A DNA stretch of 64,000 nucleotides from Tribonema minus. Taxonomy: Eukaryota > Sar > Xanthophyceae > Tribonematales > Tribonemataceae. The position numbers and the translations under genes were made by a program. The stretch is taken from positions 310,001 through 374,000 of the forward strand of contig JAFCMP010000006.1 in the NCBI GenBank assembly GCA_017506865.1, read 5' to 3'. Shown here one piece after another: positions 36,701-47,800 of the stretch. The notes below the pieces were generated by a model, which saw only the letters and a program-made list of their open reading frames with translations, was not told the DNA's origin and made no database searches. How positions within the stretch are numbered: position 1 is the first letter of the stretch; the number at the start of each line of letters is the position of its first letter.

Positions 36701-39700
36701 TTCAAGCACCAGCACAAAAGCAGATCTCATGAATTGTTTATGGCAGGCACGGCGTGCGCAACTGCAGCCCGGAACTGCTAGCTGATCGTCATTACTCCTC
36801 TTTCTGGCATATCTTCTGGCCGCTGGCTCAGAAATGAGCATTCGCCAGCTCGCAATCTCCAGAGCCCGGGGACTTTGTCAGCAGCATATTCTTGATGACA
36901 GTATGCTACCACATAGCCTGATGCTAGCTCACCCCTGCCAAATCCTCTGTGGAACCTTAGCCCTACTCCAACCATCGATCTAAATCACGCCCTTCTAATG
37001 TGCCCATCCCTCCGTTGAAGCAGGGCGTGGACCCAGTGACCTTGTGGCTAGAAGCGTCTGCCAGCGGCAGCTATGGCAAGCCGCGGCAGTTCCACCTAGA
37101 TGCCGCTCTGGTACACAGCAGAAATGCCATCAAGGTGAGACAGAAGAGAAGATCTCCTTCAATGTAGCATGTATCCAAAATCATATTGATGTTGCGGTTG
37201 CATGATCCATGAGCCATCGCAGACTCCCATGCAGTAGCTCCACCTAGGCGCCGCCCTAGTCAACTGCAGGAATGCTATCAAGGTAAGATGGGGACGACAA
37301 GACTCTCGTACTTGAAATGCAGCATTGCGTGCATAACAGTTATATTGCAGTTACTGCTGTGCTCAGATCCCAGGGTCCTGCATGTCTGTTGTCATCGTGA
37401 GGGCATATCTACAGCAACAGGCACGAGGCACGAGGGACTCTTAGTACTATCTAGCACGCCTTCAATCAAGAACAGCAAGTGTTGCAGTGTGCTTTGACGC
37501 CATGATAACGTTGCGCATGAACTGTTTCGTGCACGTCCTTACACCAGCGTGCGCTGCAGGCGGACGTGCACTGCCGCTTCCGATGACATTGCTCAGTATG
37601 GTGGCGGCAGGTGCCTGCGGCAGATCCGCGTTTTCATGAAGTGCAGCATGAATGAATGATTGAATAATTGAATGAATTGACGCCCATGCAAGCTGAGCAT
37701 GATGGTTGCAAAGCGCAGCACTTCTGCCAAAGCACTCGTCAAGTTGGTCAGACTAGTAGGTTTAGGGTTAGGGTCAGGGCCAGGCTTGGCACACACTGCG
37801 CTAACCTAACCCTAACCCTAACCCTAAACCTAACCCTAACCCTTGACCGTTCAAGGAAGGTCACGGTCACTTCAACTTGATGTATAGACCAAACACCTGA
37901 CGACTTGAGTTGACCTGATGGCTCACACAATTTTGAGGCCTGCCGTGTATGCAGCAGACACAGCAAACTTCTCTGGGGGCTCATCATGTCTGCATCAGGG
38001 CTAGGGCTAGGGTTTTTCTTTGTGTAGGGCTAGGGTTACTCGTTGTATATCTGATGGGGGATTCAGACGTGCTCCCGAAGCTCATGGCACGTTGCCTGCA
38101 ACTTTTTTTTTGGTCATGCGCTGCAAACACTGCAGCAATTGGAGGCAGCGCCGGCACTCCAAACAGCTGCCATGGCAGCAGAGGGGCATGTGCTCATGCT
38201 GCTGGCAAGGGGGACGGGCCAAGTCCATGATGCCTGGTCGCAAGCTGCCGCTGACAACAGCGCGGCACAAAATGGTGAGTCACCATGGTGAACTTTAGTG
38301 ACAGCTGGTCGTGCGCCTGTGTACAATACCATTTTAGAGAAGCAGCAGCGCAGAAAAAAGTGGCAACTGTGAGACCTGCACTGTGCACTTGCTCAATCAG
38401 CCACATGCGCACTAGTGTGCGCACGGGCCATGACATGTGTGCATGCCACAAGGGTGTCACAGTTTCCGTCCTGCACTGAATGGGAATAAACGACTGTAGC
38501 TGCTTTTTGGGTTACTAAATCAGCAACCCCCTCGACTGCTGCTCTACACCGACACAACATGGGTCGATCATTATCATCATGAAATGATGTGAGCTTTACA
38601 TGCCGAGGACAGCCTGCAGTGTGATGAGGCTTGGGGTCAGGATAAGGGTGCATGTTCTACAAATGAGGGTGGGCTCAGCTGAGGTAGGGTAAGTTAGCAT
38701 TAGGGTGTCTCTGAGGGCGCGGGCGCCTGCCAGTGTCAATGAAAAATTGATTCTGCCAGTGTCAATGAAAAACCGACTCTGTTTGGTTTTACTCTGTCTG
38801 ACTCGCGCAGCTGTCGAGTCAGAGGTGCCACCACCAGCAGAGCACCACCAAGATGTAGAGTATGTCATAGCTTAGCATTGGCGCATTGCAAGTCATCACG
38901 ACCCCCATCCCTCACAAAACATGAACGAATCACGCATAAGAGACGCACGTTCGTGCACCTTTGCGCGCGCATGGGCCTGCCAGTGGCAGTGACAGTTTCA
39001 CTTTCCTTGACTCGCACAGCTGTCCAGCCAGAGGCGCCACCACCAGTAGCAGTGCCGGCGAAGGGCAAGGGGCGCAAGGCATCCGTCCCAGACCCCGCCC
39101 CAGAGCCTGTGCCACTGCCCGAGTTTGGGCCGCATACCTTGTTGGAGGCAGCGAAGGAGACTCTCCAGCAGGTGAATGAGGCTCATTGGCAGTCCTCTGG
39201 CGAATTGCGACACGCTGTATATGTTATTTGGTTGCTGCATCTGGACAGCCCCAGAGCAACAAGGTGTGACTGTGCCGCTTCCAGACACGTGGCTTAAAAA
39301 ACCGCGGCTGCTTCAGGTGGCAGTCGCTAGTTCAAGTCCTGCACCTCATGAGAAATTTGCTGTGCCCCTGCCTGAGTTTGGGCCGTGTACTTTGCAGGAG
39401 GCAGCGAAGGAGACTCTCAAGCAGCTGGTAAATTGGCAGTCCCCTGGCTACCTGCGACTTGCCGTATGAAGTGCTTGGTTTCTATGTCTGAAATGCCGAA
39501 AAACGGCAAGGTGTGTGCCTACGCGGTACCCTAACCCTAATTCCCATCCTAAGCTGGCGAACACTTGTATGTAGATCTGAAACGCGTGAAAACAACAAGG
39601 TGTGCCTACATGTGCAAATTCGAGACGTGGCTCTGAATCAGCGCAGTTGCTGCTGGAAGCCGCGTAGCACGAAGATGTTGCGGGTGGCTAGCTGAAGTCT

Positions 39701-42700
39701 TGTACCTGTTTGATATGTTGTTCTCCAGAGGGGTAAGGAAGCGGTTGAGCGAAAGCTTCTTGAAATGCCAACAAGTACAGATCTCCAAATGTGTGACTCT
39801 GCAACCCACACTGGTTTTGATCATCACCTTTATGCACTTTGCCTAAACCTAACCTAACCGTCAACCCACCCTGCCACCAGCCATGACCGCAGTTGTAAGC
39901 GTGTACGCACCTCATGCTGTTTGGCAGTCCTAGCAGCACAAGGACCGTAGCTCTCGCAGTCGCCAACAAGAGTCTGCTCGCAAGTGCAGCTAGCGGCAGC
40001 TGTCGTGCCTTTGCCGCATCAGGACAACATCTAGCGCGAGCTGTGTTTCACCCTTGTGCATGCCGCCACTTGGAATCTAAGGCTACACCTTCTGTAACTT
40101 AAAACCCTTGAGTGTTTTTAGAGCACTCCTGCCCGCCCATGCAATCCATGAACCCACTTGATAATTCCCTTCTCTGCTCGGCTGCATTCTCCCTCCGACC
40201 CTTTTTGACCAGACTGTCTACATTTCTCTTTTCTGCTCTGGCTTCATGCACCCGGTGCCTTACCTACACTCACCCTGACCATGGCCTTAACTCTAAACCT
40301 AAACCTAAACCCAACCCAACCCTTGTAACTCTACTTGGCTGGCGCACGCGGCAGCAGCGAACGAGCGCGCGTGGAGCGTCACCGCAACTGCCATACTTGC
40401 CAATGACCATTTATGTTTCCATCCATTCTCCTGCCAATAACCATCTTATGTTTTCTGCTCTGGCTTCATGCACCCTGTGGCCTATGCTAACCCCAATCAC
40501 GACCTTAATCCTAACCCCAAACCCAACTCTCGCACCCTTAATTTGCAGGCGCTCGCAGCAGCGGCACAAGAGCGCGCGTGGAGCGTCACCGCGACTGCCA
40601 TCAATTCTCCTGCCAATAACCATTTATGTTTTCATCAATTCGCTTGCCACTAACCATTTATCTTCTCTGCTCTGGTTTCATGCACCTTGTGACCTATTCT
40701 AACCCCAATCACGACCTAAGTCCTAACCCTAAACCCAACCCTTGCAACCCTACTTTGCAGGCGCTCGCAGCAGCAGCGAACGAGCGCGCGTGGGGCGTCA
40801 CCGCAACTGCCGGCCTGGCCCTGTGCGAAGCAACGGGGTGGAGCAATCACCTCGAAGCCGCGTTGAGTCTGTTTCAAGCGCAGTCGTGCCGCGCGTCGCT
40901 GTGGCTCAAGAGTTTGGTGGCAGCGGCGCTGGCGCCCGACAGCGTGCACCGGCTGCATGTGGAGCAGGCGAGTGCAAGCACTCGTGCCTCACTTGTCATG
41001 GAGCTACTTAAAGAGTCAAGTTGAAAGTCAGGATTAGAGACAAGGCTCAAGGGGTTCAATGCAGGGACGCGGGCGTCAGACAGCGTGTCTAAGAAGCCAT
41101 TTTGACATGTCACAATTAGAGTTTATGTAGGGCTCAGGCCAGGCTTAAGCGTCTGGTCGCGGCGACACTGGCGTCGGACAGCGTGCACCAGCTGCATATG
41201 GAGCAGGCAAGTGCTGATTCAATTTGTTCTTCAAGAGAGGGTACTGTAGTACTTGGGGTGATGGACAGAAGCGGGGACAGGGCGCAAGAGCTTTGTCAGA
41301 GGCGCTGCCGCCCAAAGGCATACAGAGGCTTTAGAAAGTGCAGCCATGTGAGCATATGCAGCCCCACCTGCTGTCTTCAGCTAATCAGATGGTGAAGAAC
41401 CACGATTTGATAGTTGTTTTTTACCGTGTGGTTCTGCAGTGAGCAGCGGCTTGCATGGTGCCACGGCGCCCGCGTTGTTGCCATGGAGACGTCTACATCC
41501 TCACGACAGTGCTTAGAACGGCATGCATGTATGCGTCGCAATATCACAATAGCAGACCGCATGTCATCAGCAGTAGCATTCTACGACAGTACTCAGCTAC
41601 CAGTATTTGCAGGGCCCCAGAAAAGGCCGCCAACTGCTTTTCAATTTTTTTTGTCCAATCATTCACAACAACACAAAATTATAAATTCCTGCTCACGCCC
41701 CTATGCATGCTCTCCCGGCACCCCTCCGCAGCTGGACAAGCTCGCGGACCCCGCCGCCTTCCCCGGAGCGCTGCTGCGCTACGCGCCCGCCGCCGCCTCA
41801 GCGCGCCACCTGGCGCTGCACTACGCGCCGTGGCGCCGCCTCGACTGCTCATCACCACCTTCAGACTGCCTCCAGCGCCTGCCGTCAAACACAATTGCGC
41901 TCTCCATAGCGCTGTCCGAAGACAGCCGCGCAGTCGTGGCGGCGGCGGCGACAACAGCGACGCCGCCACCTACCGGCGGAAAGAACGCGTCGACGCCGGT
42001 CCCGGTGACGCGTGGAGCCGTGTCGCGGCTGCCGCTGGATAGGCGGGCGCGCGCCCGCCTCGCCGCCCTCGTGTCTGCCGCAGCGTGCAGCAGCAGTGGC
42101 GGCGGTGGCGGCGGCGGCGGTGGCGGCGGCAGCGGCGGCGGCGGCGCCAGTGGCGGCGGCGGCGGCGGCGGTGGCGGCGTTGCCTTGCAAACCGACGTAG
42201 TGGCGGAGATGACGGAGCTGCTGGGACTGCTGCTGGAGGCGCCGCCCGTGGCGGAGCTCCTGAGCACTGCTGCTACTGCTGCCGCCGCCTCCGCGCAGCC
42301 CGTCACTGTCCTCCTGCTGCCAGACCTCAGCCTCAGCGCGCTGCCGTGGGAGCTGCTGCCTGCGATTGCGGCCATGAGCACTGCTGCAACAACCACTCGA
42401 GACTTCTCCCTCCACGTCTACGCTCACCGCATCGCCGCCGCCGCCGCGGATGCCGCCACCGTGGTCGACCCTGCGTCCATCCTGCTGCTCTCAGACGTCG
42501 GATCAGTGGACGCTGGTGACGGCGCTGCCGCTCTGAACTCCTGCAAAGGCTCCGAAGCGTGGCAGCGAAGAGCGCTGCCCGTCGGCCCTGCTGCAGTGCC
42601 GCCGCTGGCGCTGTACGACTGCACTGACGCGCTGCGGCGCTGCGCAGCGGCGGCGGCGACGAGCGCTGGCGCGAGCCGCTGCTACGGAGCCATGCTTTAT

Positions 42701-43649
42701 TGCGGCGGCAGCGGCGGCGCCGACTGCTTGACGAAACTCGGTGCAAGCACGGTGGTGGCGCTCAACATGGAGGGCTGCGCGGCGGTGGTGGTCGCTGACG
42801 CGGGGGCATGTGCGCCGCCGCTGCTGCCGCCTGCGCGCCCTGGGCGCGCCCTGGAGGCAGCGGCGCTGTGGTCATTGAGGTCAGAGCGCGCCCCTGGTTT
42901 GTGTATTCTTGTATGTGGGTATTTGCGTTTTGGTTGAAGTTAGTCCGCACTGTCTTATCCTAAGCAGGAGGCACGGCAGCCCAGTGGCAATCGGGCCTTG
43001 CACATGCCTGTGAACGCATGTGTTGCCCTATATCCGAAAAGCACATTTGCTTACGCAGAAAGCACAGGAACTGTTCAGCATGCCACGTGAGCCCACCAAG
43101 CAGAAATTTTCACTCACAGCTTGGTATATGGTGAGAGTTTACCTCAACAATATCCAAGACCTGCAAGCTGGCCACGCATGGCGCTACGCAGCAGATATGA
43201 TGATCATGTACAGGTTATTTTGCCAGTACTGATACAATTCCGATGTTCGATGCCCATCAGATGCGATTGGTCCCATGCGCTGTACGCATAGGGTGAGGAT
43301 TAGGGTAAGTGCGATAAACGCCCATTCGTTCTGACTGCGTGGTGGTGCTAAGGCGCGCATAACCGTGCTCTTGAGCAGGCGCCCCTGTCTGAAAAGAAGC
43401 ACACGTAGCTCACGCTCATGTACTTGCTGCTGCGCGTCAATTCTGTGTTGCTGCAGCGGCGCGTCGGCGGTAGTGGTATACACGCACGGCTGCAACGACG
43501 CAGAGGAATGCCAGTCGGAGCAGCGGCTGCGCCGTGTGTACACCGCATGGTCTCTTGACCATGGAGCCACAATCGCCAGCGCCGCTGCCGCCGAGGCCAG
43601 CAACGGTGCTGTGCTATATGGAGTCCCCAATATTAAGCTGAAGGCATAG
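21763..43649 (+). CDS. CFAP46: Cilia and flagella associated protein 46 (central-apparatus C1d protein)
   Basis: CFAP46 (Chlamydomonas FAP46) is a TPR-rich scaffold of the C1d projection of the axonemal central pair. The model has 21 exons: 21763-22443, 23037-23390, 23715-23996, 25266-25529, 26308-26539, 27195-27384, 27965-28176, 28612-28902, 29499-29715, 29893-30141, 30991-31442, 31947-32151, 33088-33277, 34201-34455, 34983-36545, 37024-37134, 38136-38274, 39020-39171, 40761-40967, 41732-42879, 43457-43649. All phases close to 2528 residues, near the roughly 2700 of animal CFAP46. Recognisable blocks are the N-terminal repeats (LSPDLLVQAAEAAIKH; AFITHNAALCLWKAAHPAL), a middle segment with ADNEDWQGGYKAVTAAVGALP, and a C-terminal segment with LLLPDLSLSALPWELLPA and RDFSLHVYAHRI. 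The chosen start is the first in-frame ATG; a TTG lies 33 nt upstream. Exons 15 and 20 carry Ala/Gly-rich low-complexity inserts. Donors of exons 4, 5, 15 and 19 are GC, so those boundaries are less sure. Confidence 0.88.
24450..25300 (+). repeat. Array of truncated copies of the 5' end of CFAP46 exon 4
   Basis: Five extra heads of the exon-4 start (acaggcgtgcctgcgcacgg and variants) begin at 24553, 24639, 24794, 24953 and 25110, ahead of the real exon at 25266. From the second head on the period is about 156 bp. Each unit includes a pyrimidine-rich stretch with ccatccccc..., an AG acceptor, and up to about 75 nt of exon followed by aacttcaatgc tails. The head at 24639 reads through HIAQ like the real exon and then meets a stop. 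Confidence 0.85.
25464..25862 (+). repeat. Three tandem copies of the 3' end of CFAP46 exon 4
   Basis: Copies end at 25529 (real; donor gcgagt), 25701 (gtgagt) and 25862 (gtgagt). All share a ctggagg...gctgccacgc...gcgttcgagg core. The copy at 25636-25701 is preceded by an acceptor-like ttctag. The third copy has a shifted frame. Confidence 0.8.
29442..29473 (+). repeat. Poly-C tract upstream of CFAP46 exon 9
   Basis: An almost pure run of about 32 C residues with a single T lies 25 nt before the acceptor of exon 29499-29715. It probably acts as the polypyrimidine tract. Similar C-runs lie at 31800-31819 and 32287-32297. Confidence 0.8.
32520..32706 (+). repeat. Telomere-like TTAGGG-type repeats in CFAP46 intron
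   Basis: Repeated gttaggg, gggttaggg and degenerate variants lie in the intron after exon 31947-32151. Confidence 0.8.
32780..33110 (+). repeat. Three tandem copies of the 5' end of CFAP46 exon 13
   Basis: Heads gcagg[c/t]tgggcctgtgcca start at 32792, 32899 and 33088, the last being the real exon. Each keeps a perfect AG acceptor. The second copy also retains ttgtacaagacctgccgagc, similar to the real exon. Confidence 0.85.
37222..37283 (+). repeat. Decayed copy of CFAP46 exon 16
   Basis: The segment repeats agctccacctaggcgccgcc...gcaggaatgctatcaag with a gtaaga donor, matching the real exon 37024-37134 about 150 bp upstream. Its frame is broken by a TAG. Confidence 0.75.
37757..38040. repeat. 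Interstitial telomere-like repeats, both orientations
   Basis: tttagggttagggtcagggc lies at about 37760-37780. The longest CCCTAA-type run of the window is at 37801-37843, with one CCCTAAA-type unit. cagggctagggctagggttt is at about 37997. Opposite orientations within 100 bp argue against a chromosome end. All lie in the CFAP46 intron between exons 37024-37134 and 38136-38274. Confidence 0.85.
38811..38857 (+). repeat. Truncated upstream copy of CFAP46 exon 18
   Basis: After gactcgcgcag it reads ctgtcgagtcagaggtgcca, matching the real exon start at 39020. The frame closes at a TAG after 15 codons. A 27-bp tandem (tctgccagtgtcaatgaaaa) precedes it at 38725-38780. Confidence 0.75.
39317..39427 (+). 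other. In-frame duplicate of CFAP46 exon 18 (possible alternative exon)
   Basis: This segment has a good acceptor (gcttcag), 111 nt open in phase 0-0, and a gtaaat donor. It encodes AVPLPEFGPCTLQEAAKE, close to PLPEFGPHTLLEAAKE of exon 39020-39171. Including, skipping or swapping it would keep the frame. I left it out of the main CFAP46 model. RNA is needed to decide. Confidence 0.55.
40220..40815 (+). repeat. Three tandem copies of intron end plus 5' end of CFAP46 exon 19
   Basis: Units of about 207-212 bp hold a conserved intron part (tctgctctggcttcatgcac), CCTAA-type telomere-like sequence, and the exon start (gcgctcgcagcagc...gagcgtcaccgc). Exon heads lie at 40342, 40549 and 40761. The first copy has lost the AG (ggctg instead of tgcag); the second keeps it; the third is the real exon. 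Confidence 0.85.
41060..41210 (+). repeat. Copies of the 3' end of CFAP46 exon 19
   Basis: About 41070-41090 (gcgtcagacagcgtg) and 41155-41208 (ctggcgtcggacagcgtgca, ending gagcag then gcaagt) repeat the exon end at 40915-40967, whose donor is gcgagt. Both the real exon and the better copy have GC rather than GT. Confidence 0.75.
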
Positions 43650-44079
43650 CCCTGAATGCACTTTGATGCTTGCACTTGAGCGCCATGGCAATGAAGAAGG
43701 GATTTGAGCGGTCGTTGTCTAGCTTGTGGTTCGCCATGCTTGCCACCATTGCGCTGCATCGTGCCACCGCCGTGACTATGTGAATGGCATGTGCATCAAT
43801 GTCCGACGAAGCCCTCAACTACTGGAACGTCAGCTTCACGGCACTCTTGCATGCACATTGCCTTGGCTCTATTGCGCATCTCTCAGTCATGTGGCTTGTT
43901 CAAGTCATTCGTGCATCCATCACAATTTCCACATCCATTCAATTGATGCGAACCAATGCACAAGTATGGTGCCTGGATGCATTGACAACAATTCCGACAG
44001 TGCTGAGTGCAAACTATATCAGCAGCATTGTGCGCATTGTTGCAGCAAACACAAGATGCATACATAGACATACGAGAGC
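43650..44079. other. Intergenic between CFAP46 and the PQQL-B downstream segment; one candidate short ORF
   Basis: Plus-strand ORF 43799-44083 starts with ATG (MSDEALNYWNVSFTALL) and encodes 94 residues with a hydrophobic middle. It has no recognised family and its strand is opposite to the conserved segment it touches. It could be coding or chance. Confidence 0.3.
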
Positions 44080-44850
44080 GTGAGCTGCTGTGTCATGCTT
44101 CTGGGCGCGAGAACACGCAAAAGAAGTTCAAGCGTGCCAGGAAACTGCTCATGCAAAGATTGCAAGGAAGCATTGCGGCATGCGGCGTGGATGATCCAGT
44201 CTGAAGGTGATGCCTGTGCATTCTGCAGGTGCAATGCGCACGTTTCCTTGTTCAACTTGCCCAGCTCTGTGATGGAGGTAAAAGCTTTAGCCTCTGAAAA
44301 TGCAGCAGTCAGCTGCTGCTGCCGCTGCGAGCACTTTGACGTTCCCCCCGCTCTGCGAGAGACGTACCAAGTGGTCAGCCGTGATCATTACAGCAGCTGT
44401 GATCTCTGCTAAGGAAAAAAAACAGCAACAGGTCTCAAGTCCGACTATTCCGCACGATGCATCTTGCTGGTAGCGATGACGCTCCCAGCTCTTTTGAAAT
44501 ATTCATCCCCAACCTTCCTCTCTTGGCGTTGTCTTGGGCATAACTGCTCCCTTGTGTGTTGCCCGCCCCTAGTCCTAGCCCTGCTTACTGGCGCAGAGCG
44601 AGCAGATGTCATCTGCGGCCAGGAACATCATCGCACTCATGCAACACATCCTCCACAAAGGCCGCAGCGGTGCGCCACGCACCGCGTTCCGCACCGCAAA
44701 ATGGCTCACGATCACAAGCAGAATATGATGTTGAGCGCTGCTGCAGCGCCCCTGTTCTGCTGAGCCGTTTGTGCCTCCTGTGCACATCAGCCGAGCATTG
44801 GCAAAGCTCCCTGCTCCCTTCTTCTGAAGCGCATATGCCTCCTGTGCACA
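44080..44850 (-). other. Segment downstream of PQQL copy B, mirror of 15380-16085
   Basis: Read on the minus strand this matches the DNA behind copy A, including the cggaacgcggtgcgtg block near 44690 and a Cys-containing open frame near 44255-44100 (KETCALHLQNAQ, LQSLHEQF). The inverted duplication therefore extends at least 700 bp past the PQQL stop codons. Confidence 0.5.
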
Positions 44851-47800
44851 TCAGCGCATTGCGTTCCGTGACGAGCGCGACACTGCAATTGCGACGCTGG
44901 ACACGACGGCGGCGATGGCCAGCCAGCGCCCCACGTTGCGCCACAGCGTGCGCGGCACCATAGACACGCACACAGCCCTGCACAGCAAACATGGGATCAG
45001 ACAGCACGCGTAAGGCAGAGTTCGATTCTCAGGGCCATGCATCAAATGGACTGCATGCGTCGTTGTCATGGCGCGCGGGGAGCTATGACCTGCTAGCCAA
45101 GTTGTACGCCAGCGTATATTTACACACTGGGTTAGGCGCGCACAGCCCTGCTCAGCAACGCAGGGGACTAAAGAACACGATTCATGTGCCAGAGCTCACA
45201 AAACAGGACAGTCACTAGCTGCTGGGGAAGGTTGCACGGCAGTGGTGGGCACCAATGAGGGCGTAGTCACAGCACACTCGCTTATCTTCAAAGCCTTGAA
45301 CTGAAAGTGCAGGTTCAGGCACGTCGAAGGCCAAAGCAATTGCCTGATCTGCTGAAGAAAAATGGTCAAAAAATCAACGTCTCACCATCACAACGCACCA
45401 ATCCGAAGCAAGCCAGCCAGCAGCAAGGCATGCAATAATTGAATGAAGCGCACATGTAGTACGTCTGATGGCAGCGATGAGCAATCTGTGCGACCGCTCA
45501 CTTGTGCATAGGTGTGCCCTGCTGCAGTAAAGCTACTTAAAGGCCACTCTTAGCGGCACTTTGCTGTGACAGCGATGCCATGAGCTGCTCAGCCACATGT
45601 GGGCCTAAACATTTAATTTTTTTCATTAGCTAGGACTCACAACATGTGGACGGTAAACTCTTCACATAAATTGTGTGAAGGTTCAGATCTACCTTCATTT
45701 TGATGAATGGGCCTTGAAGCTCGGCCATGAATCACAGGCGCGGAAAGCATGTGCATTCTGCACACGTTCTGGTACAATTTGCTATTAAGCTGGCTGCAAA
45801 GGACTGGTGGTCAACCAGGCCAGCTGGCATGTGCTCAATTCTGATGCCTGCATCGACGCACAAGATTTATTTCTAACCTTACCGCTATTAGTAGTACGCC
45901 TGGCAGCGCTCAAATATCAGCATGAACTTCAATCCTAGCCTCACCTGGACAGGTCACCGAAGAGGCGAATGTAGGCACTGCGAAGAGAGTCAGCGCTCAG
46001 GTCATCGACCACAGCGTTCCACACAGCCCACTGCTCCTCGAGCGTGGCCGCAATGTCGCCGTTGAACAGGGGAGAGTCGTAGAGACCCAACATCGTGCTT
46101 TTCCAGTACCTGCGCAGCATAGGGCCACATGGAGCGGCGTGTTTGTGTGTGCCAACTCCGTCTTTTTGCATTGGAGCGGATTTCTGATGTGCTCAAGTTA
46201 TTTGAGCGGTAAGCAGTATGCCGCGCACTTCAATCCTGTTGCCCGGACTTGTCACTGGAGCAGAGGATTAGAATTGACCACTGCAAATTTATGCAAGTGG
46301 TGCATAAAAACTGCAAATGTATGCAAGTGGTGCGTAAAAGACCATCACTCCGGACAAATGCAGAGACCGGGCACTGTTGAGAGTTGCAAGCCACCTCAGA
46401 CAGGGGTTGGGCTTTTGTAACGCTGCGCCTGCTCACATATATCTAGAGTTCCGAGTCGGTTCCGACTTTGAAGAACCGACTCCGACTAGTCTGAGCAGTC
46501 GAAAAGTCGGGATTTCAGATGACCGACTTTTCCGACTTTCTCAAAAATGCGCTCAAACCCTGTTTGAACGGGCTGTGGTGGTGTTCAGACGAGTGTAGTG
46601 CTATGGCGGATACCGTAGAGGGCAGTAATGGCGATGGGGAGGCTACCGTAGATCACGGAGGATAAAACCCCCCTCTTGTATAAGACCCCCCCATCATATA
46701 CTGTAGTATAAGACCCCCCGTTTCCTTAGGGAGGTGTGTGTGTGTGTGCGCAAGACCGGGGGTACGCTGTATAAGACCGGGGTAAGCACGTGTTGTATAA
46801 GATCCATGGTTGGAGACAAAGGAACATGGCAGTTACGCAAACTTCAAGTCGTTTCGGCATAATTCAGCGCGAGGGACAAGTTGTGGTGCAGCGCCAAAGC
46901 AGGTGGTGCGAACTGCGTTGCTGCGCAATGCCTCTGCAGCCGTGAGTTTGTAGTGTTAAGGGCGTGTTTGAACCAGGCGTGCTAGAAGAGGAGCTGCAGA
47001 ACTTGGGGACAATTTCAGAACGTTCATTTAGGCCTGCTGCTGTATATGTCATGCGATACCATGCTACCGCAGCCACACACGCGCGTGCAAGACGGGGGGT
47101 ACGTTGTATAAGACCACCCGTCTTCCGAACACGGGCTTCGCAGCGTGCTAAGACGGGGGGTTTATACTCCGTGATCTACGGTATTGAGGTGCTCGAGCCT
47201 GACACAGACGAGGCAGACACTGCCGCAGCACGAGTGCTAGCCGAGGTGTTTATTGCTGCTGGCAGCCAGAAGGCTTAGCTTGTGTGCGCTGAGTCATTGA
47301 CAATGTGCATGTCATTGCAATGCATGTGTGTGTATGATGTGCTCAGGACTCTATACAGACCAGCAGATGGTGTAGTGCACTGCTGTTGGGCCAATGCTGA
47401 GCAAAAGTCGGTTAAAGTCGGTCAAAGTCGGTCAAAGTTGATACGGTGGCCAAACAACCAACTAGTCGGTTTTAGTCGATCACGGGGCTGTTCCGACTGC
47501 AATTTAGACGGTTTGGACGATCGACTCGGAACTCTACATATATCTCAGATAACCGCATGACTGAGGTTAAGCCTTGGGCGCAGCTGTAGTGACCGGCTGG
47601 TGAATTAATTGCCCTTTCCTTCCTTTGGTGCGTATTCCGGTCACTTACGACGGAGCATGTGCAGATGCGGTTGCCGCACCTGTCCTCGTTGCAGCAACAT
47701 CACCACACATAACACACACATCTTTCCGCCACTGACCTGGTGCTTTTGCCGCATTCAGCACGCCCATGCCTTAACTGCTTCCGTGTGCTGCTGCACTTCC

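Noticed and set aside
37801-37843. Chromosome end
   Set aside because: The CCCTAA run is short, is flanked by opposite-orientation units, and lies inside an intron with gene exons on both sides.
41731-42427. Long antisense frames opposite CFAP46 exons 15 and 20 (e.g. 35291-36436 and 41821-42396 minus)
   Set aside because: They are Ala/Pro/Ser-rich mirror frames of GC-rich low-complexity exons and have no family features or splice context.
41414-43649. Separase-like gene (TPR array plus caspase-type C-terminus)
   Set aside because: N-terminal and middle exons match CFAP46 in order, and the C-terminal part lacks the separase His and Cys dyad. The resemblance is reported instead as a CHAT-like pseudo-domain.
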